Of a stretch of 64,000 nt of DNA, positions 49,191 through 57,995 are shown piece after piece. The stretch is taken from NCBI GenBank assembly GCA_947501805.1, contig CANMXJ010000015.1:1-64000 (forward strand). The letters are read 5' to 3'. The stretch's first letter is position 1; each line of letters begins with the position of its first letter. The notes under the pieces were generated by a model. That model made no database searches. It was not told the origin of the DNA and saw only the letters and a program-made list of their open reading frames with translations. The translations under genes and the position numbers were made by a program. This stretch comes from an uncultured Sulfitobacter sp. (lineage in GTDB: Bacteria > Pseudomonadota > Alphaproteobacteria > Rhodobacterales > Rhodobacteraceae).

Positions 49191-50210
49191 TCAAGCGCCC
49201 ATCGTTTTAACATAGGACGTATCCACCAACTGCTCCATCGTGATATCGGCATCAACCAGATTTTCTGACTGGAACCATGCCAACTGGTCCGCAACAGACG
49301 CGACATTCAATGCCGCCCCTTCATTCAGACGCATGGTGCCGTTGATAATCGAGGGGGCGGCCTTTTCGCGCGGGCGGTCCGTATAGACGTATTTGTGGAT
49401 CAGATCGACCATCGCGTTTACACCGTCCTCCCCACCATCCTTGGCAATCATCGCCGCGTTGTAGTCGGCCACCCCTTTTGAGAAACCACCAAGGAAGTTA
49501 CGTGTCATATCGCGTTCGTCCGCCGCATTCCTGGCCGATGTAAAGACGGTTGTGACCTGATAATCCGGCACATAGTCGGCCACGTCGCCGATGATGTGCA
49601 CCGCACCACTACCTGACAGCGGTTTGGCGATATGTGGCACAATGGACCAGGCGTCAATCTGCCCAGACTTCAAAGCACCGATGATTGCGCCGACCTTTTG
49701 CAACGGCTTGAAGCTCAGTTCGATACCTTCCTTTTTCGCGATCTTGGATCCCATGTAGTGAAACGACGATCCCGCCTGCGTCACGCCCCAACTCTTGCCA
49801 TCCAGCATGGCGGGTGCAGTGATACCGGCCTGAAACGCAGCGTCCGAGACGAGGATTTTCTGACCGTCAATGCCCGCTTCTTCCTGCAAAGCACCACCAA
49901 TGACCTTGATCGCGCCTTTGTCGGCCAACGACACCAAGCCACCGGAGATTGCAGTGACAGCATAGTCCACATCACCACTGGCAATCGCAACGGCCATGGG
50001 TTGTGCAGCTTCGAAAAACCGCAGTTCAACGTCAAGACCCATCTCGGCAAAATAACCCCGCTCAAACGCGACGAAACTGCCCGAGTGACTGGTGAAACGC
50101 AGCGCGCCCACGACGATTTTCTTGTTCTGCGCCAAAGCGGGTGCGGCAAGGCCCACAGCAGTCGCAGCACCCATGGTGGCGATTGCGTGGCGGCGGTTGA
50201 ATACGGTCAT
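49191..50210 (-). CDS. ABC transporter substrate-binding protein (TauA/SsuA/NMT1-like)
   Basis: Signal peptide MTVFNRRHAIATMGAATAVGLAAPALAQ; NMT1-like body; operon with TauBC-like genes. Confidence 0.9.
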   Translation of the reverse strand: MTVFNRRHAIATMGAATAVGLAAPALAQNKKIVVGALRFTSHSGSFVAFERGYFAEMGLDVELRFFEAAQPMAVAIASGDVDYAVTAISGGLVSLADKGAIKVIGGALQEEAGIDGQKILVSDAAFQAGITAPAMLDGKSWGVTQAGSSFHYMGSKIAKKEGIELSFKPLQKVGAIIGALKSGQIDAWSIVPHIAKPLSGSGAVHIIGDVADYVPDYQVTTVFTSARNAADERDMTRNFLGGFSKGVADYNAAMIAKDGGEDGVNAMVDLIHKYVYTDRPREKAAPSIINGTMRLNEGAALNVASVADQLAWFQSENLVDADITMEQLVDTSYVKTMGA

Positions 50211-50306
50211 ATCAGTCTCCTTTTGTTGGGCGAAGAATGGGCAGGCGACACCAAGGGAGTCAAGCGCGCTCTGGTTTTCGCGCCGTGCTTATGGCAGGTC
50301 AGAAGC

Positions 50307-53300
50307 ATGAAGATATTTTCGTCCAGATCGCGGCCTCTGCACTTGGGGGCCTTTCCGTTGGAACGATTGCGCAGATTGCCAGCCTTACCGGCACAATTGC
50401 CGGAAGTACCCTTTCCCACCCTGTCCTTCACACGCCCCGATGATCCGCAAAGTATTGCCAACGCGATGGAACCGTTTCAGGCGATGATGGACGTGCTGCG
50501 CACAGGCAAGGTGAATCCTGTGCGCGCCGAAATACCTCAGGATTGCCAGACCCGCGCAGATCATCTCAAAGCGTTCGGATACTATAACGATGCTTCAATG
50601 ATGGGAATTTGCACGCTGCCCGATACCGCGCGCCTCCCCAGTTCGCGTTATAGTTCCAGCACGCAAAACCTTGCCCGTGATTTGCGCGATCGCCAGACCA
50701 AGACGCTGGCAGCAGGCGTTGACGTGATCATGGCGGGACTGCGCGAAGCCGCAGGTGCACCGGCAACACCGCTTCCGGATCATACGCATGCGCTGGTGAT
50801 CCTGACCGCCTATCCGCGTGATCCGCAGGAGGGTGAAGCGGGCACTGCATGGATCAAAAATGCCCAGGCCGAACGCGCCTGCTTGCGCAGCACAGAAAAT
50901 GCAACGGTTCTGGCCGAATACATCCGCCAGCTTGGGTTTGATGCGCGGGTGCATTCGGCAACCACATCAGACATCAACCTTGGCACTTGCGCCATTGCCG
51001 CCGGCTTGGCCGTCTGGGAGAAAGGCATGTTGCAGGCCCCATGGATCAGCACGCGTTTCGGTCTGGCGGTTGTGAGCACGGATATGGCGCTGGCGACAGA
51101 TCTGCCACTTGCACCTATGAAACAGCAGTCCCTCAAAAGTCTGCATTGGCAATTCGGCACGCACGGCGGCGCAAGTGCGCGCACCGTCGATCCTTACGCC
51201 AAACGTGATTTTGTCGATGGTCCGCATCCATTTGAAACCCTCAAACGGGTCGACACGCCCACCACATACATCGACGCACCCAACGTGCCGCGCGTGCCCA
51301 AACGTGCCGATCTGTTCGCCCGTGGCCAGTTTGGCGACATGGGGCAAAAGGTGCAAAGTGCTATGAAAGGCGGGCGACACATCATCAAATCCGCGCCCTC
51401 TGCTGCGCAGCGGCGTCTGCTGGGAGCATTGATCCTGTTACAGGACGGTGCCGTGAACACCGCCCGAACAGATGCTGATCCCGCGATAAATGCCGCCAAT
51501 CTCAAAGCCGCAAGTTACTTTCTAGGGACGGATGCGGCGGGTCTGTCCGCCTGTCCCGACTGGACGTGGTATAGCCATGACGCAACTGGCACGCCGGTTG
51601 ATCCGCCTCATGATCAGGCGTTGAGCATGATCATTGATCAGGGCTTTGACACGATGGAAGGGTCATCCGGCGATGACTGGATTGCCGTGTCGCAAAGCAT
51701 GCGGGCCTATTTGCGCTTTGCGATCCTTGGCGGTGTGATCGCGCAGCACCTGCGCAATCTGGGTTATGCCGCCAAAGCGCATACAGTGATGGACGGCGAC
51801 GTGTTGCAACCACCGCTGTTATTGCTCGCGGGTCTTGGGGAAGTCAGCCGGATTGGCGAGGTGATCCTGAACCCGTTCCTTGGCCCGCGCTTGAAATCCG
51901 GTGTGGTCACGACCACGATGCCGGTACAACATGACAAACCCATCGACTTTGGCCTGCAAAAGTTCTGCGAAGCCTGCAACAAATGTGCGCGGGAATGTCC
52001 GTCGGGTGCGATTACTGCAGGGCCGAAAAAGATGTTCAACGGCTACGAAATCTGGAAATCCGACAGCCAGAAATGCGCGACCTACCGGATCACCAACCAA
52101 GGCGGCGCGATGTGCGGGCGCTGCATGAAGACCTGCCCGTGGAACCTTGAAGGGCTGTTTGCCGAAGCGCCGTTTCGTTGGGCCGCTATGCATATCCCCA
52201 AAGCGGCACCGATGTTGGCCAAGCTGGACGACAAAGTCGGTAAAGGTCGTCTCAATCCCGTCAAAAAGTGGTGGTGGGACATTGAAGTGAAGGAAAACGG
52301 CGGTTTTGCCGTACCGGACACGCCCGTGAATGCCCGCGACCTGCAAACCGGTCTTGACCTGAAGTTCGAGGATCAGACCCTCGCCGTCTACCCTGCCCCG
52401 CTGGCCGCGCATCCATGGCCCTATCCCGATCCGATGAACCGCGAAGCGGGGATTGCCGCACATGCCGCCCTGATCACCGCTGACGAGCACCGCGCCAAAA
52501 ACGCACGCGGGGACACAGATCACCTGCATCTTTATGATCGCAGCGGCGATGCCCCTGTCCTTGACCTGCGCATCAGCGGAATTGAGCGTTTGAGTGATTG
52601 CGTTACGGTCTACACTTTCACTCACCCACAAGGCTACGACCTTCCTGAGTGGACTGCAGGTGCCCACCTTGATCTGGTTGTCGCTCCTGAATTTCTGCGC
52701 CCTTATTCGATGATGGGCGATCCGTCAGACCAAACGCGCTACCAAATTGCCGTCTTGCGCGAGGATGCTGGGCGCGGCGGTTCGGCCCTGCTGCACCGCG
52801 TCTTTACCCAAGGGCGGCGTGTGTTCGTGTCCAAACCGGTGAACCATTTTGAACTGGTCGAGGACGCCCCGCATACCCTAGTGATGGGTGGCGGTATTGG
52901 CGTGACCCCGATGATTGCTTTTGCGCACCGCCTGCATGCCTTGGGCAAGCCGTTTGACCTGCACTATTCCGCCAGTACCCGCGAAAGCGCCGCGTTCAGC
53001 GATGTCTTGGCTGAAATGCCTTGGGCGCAACACGTCCACCACCATATCTCTGACGAGGGCAGCCGCGCTGATCTGCCTAAGATCATGTCTGCGTTACCGC
53101 GCGGCAGCCACGTTTACACCTGCGGGCCGGATGCCTACATGCAGAGCGTTATGGACAGCGCGATCGCATCAGATATTCCCGAAGATCATCGGCATCTTGA
53201 GTACTTCTCGACGCCGGACGCGCCTGAGTATGTGAACCACCCGTTCACACTTCGCCTGTCCTCTGGCCGCGAGATTGTGGTGCCTGCGGATCACTCTGCT

Positions 53301-53501
53301 TCTGATGCGTTGATTGCGGCGGGCATTCCGGTGGATATCAAATGCTCTGACGGCATATGCGGTGTGTGCAAATGCGGCATGATCACGGGAGAGGTCGAAC
53401 ACCGCGACTTTGTCTTGTCAGCCAAGCAACGACAAAACGAGATGATCCTGTGCCAGTCGCGTGCGGCGCAGGTGGACGGCATACTGGAGATTGATCTGTG
53501 A
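50307..53501 (+). CDS. Reductive dehalogenase fused to PDR/VanB-type ferredoxin oxidoreductase (self-sufficient catabolic RdhA)
   Basis: Two 4Fe-4S motifs (FCEACNKCARECP; C-x12-CGRCMKTCPWN) in RdhA-like context, then FMN/NAD domain (RPYSMMGDPSD, VMGGGIGVTPMIAF, YTCGPDAYM) and C-terminal 2Fe-2S (KCSDGICGVCKCG); start re-assigned to MKIFSSRSRP. Confidence 0.87.
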   Translation: MKIFSSRSRPLHLGAFPLERLRRLPALPAQLPEVPFPTLSFTRPDDPQSIANAMEPFQAMMDVLRTGKVNPVRAEIPQDCQTRADHLKAFGYYNDASMMGICTLPDTARLPSSRYSSSTQNLARDLRDRQTKTLAAGVDVIMAGLREAAGAPATPLPDHTHALVILTAYPRDPQEGEAGTAWIKNAQAERACLRSTENATVLAEYIRQLGFDARVHSATTSDINLGTCAIAAGLAVWEKGMLQAPWISTRFGLAVVSTDMALATDLPLAPMKQQSLKSLHWQFGTHGGASARTVDPYAKRDFVDGPHPFETLKRVDTPTTYIDAPNVPRVPKRADLFARGQFGDMGQKVQSAMKGGRHIIKSAPSAAQRRLLGALILLQDGAVNTARTDADPAINAANLKAASYFLGTDAAGLSACPDWTWYSHDATGTPVDPPHDQALSMIIDQGFDTMEGSSGDDWIAVSQSMRAYLRFAILGGVIAQHLRNLGYAAKAHTVMDGDVLQPPLLLLAGLGEVSRIGEVILNPFLGPRLKSGVVTTTMPVQHDKPIDFGLQKFCEACNKCARECPSGAITAGPKKMFNGYEIWKSDSQKCATYRITNQGGAMCGRCMKTCPWNLEGLFAEAPFRWAAMHIPKAAPMLAKLDDKVGKGRLNPVKKWWWDIEVKENGGFAVPDTPVNARDLQTGLDLKFEDQTLAVYPAPLAAHPWPYPDPMNREAGIAAHAALITADEHRAKNARGDTDHLHLYDRSGDAPVLDLRISGIERLSDCVTVYTFTHPQGYDLPEWTAGAHLDLVVAPEFLRPYSMMGDPSDQTRYQIAVLREDAGRGGSALLHRVFTQGRRVFVSKPVNHFELVEDAPHTLVMGGGIGVTPMIAFAHRLHALGKPFDLHYSASTRESAAFSDVLAEMPWAQHVHHHISDEGSRADLPKIMSALPRGSHVYTCGPDAYMQSVMDSAIASDIPEDHRHLEYFSTPDAPEYVNHPFTLRLSSGREIVVPADHSASDALIAAGIPVDIKCSDGICGVCKCGMITGEVEHRDFVLSAKQRQNEMILCQSRAAQVDGILEIDL

Positions 53502-54499
53502 AAACCGCACTTGTGACTGGATCTTCCGGCTTTGTCGGCTACTTCACCTCGCTTGCGTTGCTTGCTGCGGGCTGGCGCGTGGTCGGTATCGACAGCATGT
53601 CGGATTATTATGATGTGTCACTCAAAGACGCGCGACAGGCAATGCTACTGAAGCACGAACATTTCTGTGTGGTGAATGACAAGATCGAAAGCCCTGGCAC
53701 GCTGCTGACCCTGTTTGAACAGCACCGCCCAGACGTGGTGATCCACCTCGCCGCGCAAGCCGGGGTGCGCCATTCCATCGAAATGCCCCGCGCCTATGTG
53801 GAGGCAAACCTCATGGGTACCTTCGAGTTGCTGGAGGCTGCGCGCACCTTCCCACCCAAGCATATGCTGCTCGCCTCAAGTTCCTCCGTGTATGGAGCCA
53901 ACACCAAGCTGCCTTATGCCGAGACCGACAAGGTCGATTCGCAGATGTCCTTTTATGCGGCGACAAAAAAGGCGACCGAGAACCTCGCGCACAGCTATGC
54001 GCACCTCTACAATCTGCCCACCACAATGTACCGTTTTTTCACGGTGTACGGCCCATGGGGCCGCCCCGATATGGCGCATTTCAAATTCACCCGTGCGATC
54101 CTGAATGGCGATCCCATCGACATTTACAACCACGGCAAGATGCAGCGTGACTTCACCTATGTGGATGATCTGGTTGCCTCGATCCTTGCGCTGATCGACT
54201 GCGTGCCGGACCCTGCGCATCCAGTTGCAGGCGACAGCATCTCGCCCACCGCCCCGTTTCGCGTCGTAAACATTGGCAACGACAGCCCTGTCAAACTACT
54301 GGACTTCATCGCCGCGATCGAGGTCGCCTGCGGACGCGAGGCCATCAAGACGTTCCACGACATTCAACCGGGTGACGTGCCTGCCACATGGGCGGATGCC
54401 ACGCTGCTGGACACCCTCACAGGCCAGCGCCCCGTCACACCAATTGCAACAGGCATCCAGCATTTTGTCGACTGGTACCGCGATTATTATAAGGTGTGA
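53498..54499 (+). CDS. NAD-dependent epimerase, UDP-glucuronate 4-epimerase-like
   Basis: GTG start overlapping rdhA stop (GTGA); TGSSGFVGYFTSLALLAAGWRVVGIDSMSDYYDVSLKDAR, YAATKKATE. Confidence 0.88.
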   Translation: MKTALVTGSSGFVGYFTSLALLAAGWRVVGIDSMSDYYDVSLKDARQAMLLKHEHFCVVNDKIESPGTLLTLFEQHRPDVVIHLAAQAGVRHSIEMPRAYVEANLMGTFELLEAARTFPPKHMLLASSSSVYGANTKLPYAETDKVDSQMSFYAATKKATENLAHSYAHLYNLPTTMYRFFTVYGPWGRPDMAHFKFTRAILNGDPIDIYNHGKMQRDFTYVDDLVASILALIDCVPDPAHPVAGDSISPTAPFRVVNIGNDSPVKLLDFIAAIEVACGREAIKTFHDIQPGDVPATWADATLLDTLTGQRPVTPIATGIQHFVDWYRDYYKV

Positions 54500-54572
54500 G
54501 GGCGCTTTCCCCCTTTTACAAATGGACTGTACCAGCCTATCCCCCGAGAAACGCAAATCAATGAGGCCCATC

Positions 54573-55262
54573 ATGAGTTTTGACCGCAACATCAAGATCG
54601 CCCCTTCCATCCTTGCCGCCGATTTCGCGAACTTCGGCGCGGAATGTGCCGCCGTTGAAGCTCAAGGTGCGGATTGGGTGCATGTGGATGTGATGGACGG
54701 CCATTTTGTCCCGAACATCAGCTTTGGCCCGACAACCTGTGCCGCAATCCGCCCCCATATCAAAGGCGTGATGGACGTACATTTGATGATCTCTCCCGTT
54801 GATCCCTATATCGACGCTTTCGCTGAGGCTGGTGCGGATTTCATCACCGCCCATGTCGAAGCGGGACCGCATATTCACCGTACCTTACAGGCGATCCGCG
54901 GCGCGGGTGCCAAAGCGGGTGTTGCGCTCAATCCCGGCACACCTGCTGAAAGCGTTGCGCATTTACTGGATTTGACTGATCTCATCTGCGTGATGACCGT
55001 CAACCCCGGCTTTGGCGGGCAGAAGTTTATCGACATGTCCGACAAAGTCAAAACCTTGCGTGCGATGATCGGCGACCGTCCCATCCACATCGAGATCGAC
55101 GGTGGTGTGGACCAGAAAACCGCGCCAATCGTTGCTCAGGCAGGTGCGGATGTGCTGGTCGCAGGATCAGCCGTGTTCAAAGGTGGTTCTGTCAGTGACC
55201 CTGCCCCGTACGGCGCAAACATCAAAGCGATCCGCGCGGCGGCAGAAGGCGTTTACGTCTAA
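54573..55262 (+). CDS. rpe: Ribulose-phosphate 3-epimerase
   Basis: IKIAPSILAADFANFG, WVHVDVMDGHFVPNISFG, VMTVNPGFGGQKFI. Confidence 0.94.
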   Translation: MSFDRNIKIAPSILAADFANFGAECAAVEAQGADWVHVDVMDGHFVPNISFGPTTCAAIRPHIKGVMDVHLMISPVDPYIDAFAEAGADFITAHVEAGPHIHRTLQAIRGAGAKAGVALNPGTPAESVAHLLDLTDLICVMTVNPGFGGQKFIDMSDKVKTLRAMIGDRPIHIEIDGGVDQKTAPIVAQAGADVLVAGSAVFKGGSVSDPAPYGANIKAIRAAAEGVYV

Positions 55263-55265
55263 GTC

Positions 55266-56759
55266 TCAGTCCAGTTGATCCGCAAAAGTAGCCAGCAGCT
55301 TGTGCTTTAGAATCTTGCCTGTTGGTGCGGCAGGCAGGCTAGTTGCCGCAACAATCTGGCTGGGCCGTTTGTAGCCCGCCAGACGTTCACCTACAAAGCG
55401 GCGCAACGCGTCACTGTCTATCTCGTCGCCTTCGGCAATTTGCACAAAGGCGAGCACCTGTTCATCGCCATCCTTTACCCGCCCGACCACAGCAGACTGG
55501 ATCACTTGCGGATGATCATTCAACGCAGCTTCGACCTCGGGCGGGTAGACGTTGAACCCGCCGTGAATGATTAGCTCTTTGGAGCGACCCAGAATGTGCA
55601 GATGACCGTGCTCGTCAATCTTGCCCAGATCGCCGGTGTGCAACCATCCTTCTGCATCAAGCGCCTTTTCGGTCTCGATCGGATTGAGGTAATAGCCTTT
55701 CATCACATTTGGTCCGCGCACCAGCACCTCGCCAACGCCTGCACCGTCACCGCCAACAGCCTGATCATCAATACGAATTTCAGTTCCCGGCGTCTTGGGG
55801 CCAACGGAAATATCTGACGATCCCAGCGGGCTGCTGGTCGCTGTTGCGCCCGCAGAGGTTTCCGTCATGCCAAAGCCGTTTTGCAGCGGCAGGCCATAAA
55901 ACGCTTCGGCCTTGCGCTTCCATGCCGGATCAAGCGGCGCGCCACCTGAGGACACATAGCGCAAACTGGGCGAGCCAAGTTGCGTCAGCCCCTGTTCTTT
56001 GGTGTATTGCATGACCAACGCGTGCATTTGCGGTACCGCAGGCAAAATTGTGACGCCATTCATCACCGCATCGTAAAGTGCTGCTGCCGAAAACCGCGAC
56101 TCCAGCTGCACTGAAACACCCGCATAACAGGCCGCCGTGACGACCGAGACCAGACCAAAAACATGGGTCAGTGGCAGTACCCCATAGATCACATCACCCG
56201 GCCCCATCTTGCGCAGGTTGGCGGATGCAAGGCCGCCAAACCGCATATTGCCATGGGTTAGCATCACGCCTTTGGGATCACCTGTTGTTCCGGTGGTGTA
56301 AAGCAAAACAGCAACATCGCGCAGATCCACATCTGGATTTGCAGTGAGGGTCGCCATGTGAATCTTGCCAAAAGCGCCTGTGGTTTCGACAGCCCCCATC
56401 CGTTCTGCATGCGCTACAGCATCTTTGGAAACGGCGGTGGTCATCAGCACAGCAGCAGGGGTTGCATGCGCAAGAATGCGCTGGACTTCACTCTCCGTTT
56501 GACGGGCATTCACCGGAATCGCCACCGCACCCATCTTCCAGCACGCAAACAATGCTGCCACGGCCGAGGCGCAATTCTCTGACAGGACCAACACACGGTC
56601 GTTGGCCTGTACCCCTGCACTGCGCAACTGATCCGCCAGAGCCTCACTTGCGCTATCAAGATCCGCAAAAGTCCATGTTGTACCAATGCTGTCGCTCAAG
56701 GCGATTGCCTGTGGCCGCGTATTGACCTGATCGGCCAGAAACGTTTCTACGCGTGCCAT
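55266..56759 (-). CDS. AMP-dependent acyl-CoA ligase
   Basis: VLLYTTGTTGDPKGVMLTHGN, GWLHTGDLGKIDEHGHLHILGRSKELIIHGGFNVYP; start re-assigned to MARVETFL. Confidence 0.92.
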   Translation of the reverse strand: MARVETFLADQVNTRPQAIALSDSIGTTWTFADLDSASEALADQLRSAGVQANDRVLVLSENCASAVAALFACWKMGAVAIPVNARQTESEVQRILAHATPAAVLMTTAVSKDAVAHAERMGAVETTGAFGKIHMATLTANPDVDLRDVAVLLYTTGTTGDPKGVMLTHGNMRFGGLASANLRKMGPGDVIYGVLPLTHVFGLVSVVTAACYAGVSVQLESRFSAAALYDAVMNGVTILPAVPQMHALVMQYTKEQGLTQLGSPSLRYVSSGGAPLDPAWKRKAEAFYGLPLQNGFGMTETSAGATATSSPLGSSDISVGPKTPGTEIRIDDQAVGGDGAGVGEVLVRGPNVMKGYYLNPIETEKALDAEGWLHTGDLGKIDEHGHLHILGRSKELIIHGGFNVYPPEVEAALNDHPQVIQSAVVGRVKDGDEQVLAFVQIAEGDEIDSDALRRFVGERLAGYKRPSQIVAATSLPAAPTGKILKHKLLATFADQLD

Positions 56760-56799
56760 TTTTTGTCGCTCCTCAAAGAGTTTCGTGTGCTCACACCAT

Positions 56800-57570
56800 C
56801 TATGAATAGACTGCGGGCCGCTTTTCCAGGAATGCCGAGATGCCTTCTGCCGCTTCATCTGCGCCAGCCGCAGCCGCCATTGCGTTGCGTTCCGCATCCA
56901 ATTGCTCGGTTTCCAGCGTTTCATAAGCGCTTGAGACCAAACCGCGAATGACGCCTTGTGCGCTGCGCGGGCCTGCCGCAAGAGCATCCGCAAGAACCGT
57001 TGCCTCTTCCATCGCTTTGCCCGGTGCACACAGGCGGTTGATTGCACCCAAGTCAGCAAAACGGGACGCCATCACAGGACGCCCCATCAGGCACATTTCC
57101 ATCGCCAGAGGACGCGGGATCAGGCGTGCCATAGCTGAGGTCAATCCACCATCGGGCACCAAGCCTGCTTTGACGTAAGCGGCTGTGAACTTGGCATCTT
57201 TCGCCGCAATAATTAGATCACACGCGAGTGCGAGGCTCAGCCCTGCCCCCGCTGCACCACCTTCGACGGCGGCGATCACAGGTACCGGACAGGCACGGAT
57301 GCCACGGACCAGATCGTGCAGTTCGTCAACCTTCTCGCGGCGCTCCGGTTCTGAAATCTTACGCCGCTCGATCAGGACATTAAGATTACCGCCCGCACAA
57401 AAGAAATCACCCTCGGAGGTGAGGATTAAAGCGCGGATGCGTGGTTCATGTGCTTGCCTCAAGGCAGTGTTGATGCAGTCATACAATTCTGGCGACAGCG
57501 CCCCGCGTTTGTCGGTGTTGCCGTTCCAGACGATCAGGCGGTCGCCCGCGTCCTCAATCCGTGCGCTCAT
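56800..57570 (-). CDS. Enoyl-CoA hydratase/isomerase family protein
   Basis: Crotonase fold; AAVEGGAAGAGLSLALACDLIIAAKDAKF. Confidence 0.9.
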   Translation of the reverse strand: MSARIEDAGDRLIVWNGNTDKRGALSPELYDCINTALRQAHEPRIRALILTSEGDFFCAGGNLNVLIERRKISEPERREKVDELHDLVRGIRACPVPVIAAVEGGAAGAGLSLALACDLIIAAKDAKFTAAYVKAGLVPDGGLTSAMARLIPRPLAMEMCLMGRPVMASRFADLGAINRLCAPGKAMEEATVLADALAAGPRSAQGVIRGLVSSAYETLETEQLDAERNAMAAAAGADEAAEGISAFLEKRPAVYS

Positions 57571-57995
57571 TTCAATTTCTCCTGTGGCACCCGTTTAAAC
57601 ACTCCGGTCGAGGTTGCGATCACGGTGCCGTCTTCGTGTTTCAGCTCACCATTGATGTACAGCAAACTGCGCCCGCCCCCTGTCACTGTGCCGGTGGCTT
57701 TCACCCAACCGGGCCGCCCCGGCGCAATAAACTGCGTGGTCATGGAAATGGTCAGGAACGGCGCGGTGCCGGAGGGATCAACGGTCAGCGATCCGGCAGT
57801 GCCGCAGGCGTTATCAAGCAAACAGGCGGCTATTCCGCCATGCAGGACGTTGTGCCGGTTTGTGTGCTGCGGGCTAACATTCAACCAGCAATGCGAGAAC
57901 GGCGGATCGGACACATCAACGATGTATCCGATCAGGGTTTGCGTGCCGGTTTCGTCACGGATCAGATAAGCTTCATCAGGCAGCGGAGAGGTCAA
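57567..57995 (-). CDS. PaaI-type hotdog thioesterase
   Basis: NRHNVLHGGIAACLLDNACGTAG; ATGA overlap with ECH gene. Confidence 0.87.
   Translation of the reverse strand: MTSPLPDEAYLIRDETGTQTLIGYIVDVSDPPFSHCWLNVSPQHTNRHNVLHGGIAACLLDNACGTAGSLTVDPSGTAPFLTISMTTQFIAPGRPGWVKATGTVTGGGRSLLYINGELKHEDGTVIATSTGVFKRVPQEKLK

Noticed and set aside
49632-50306. Upstream 225 codons of the 1289-aa plus-strand ORF
   Set aside because: Antisense to the SBP gene 49191-50210, which has a signal peptide and clear family; RdhA homology-like sequence begins after MKIFSSRSRP at 50307.
50211-50306. Cobalamin riboswitch upstream of the dehalogenase
   Set aside because: Only 96 bp and no B12-box-like GCCACTG sequence seen.
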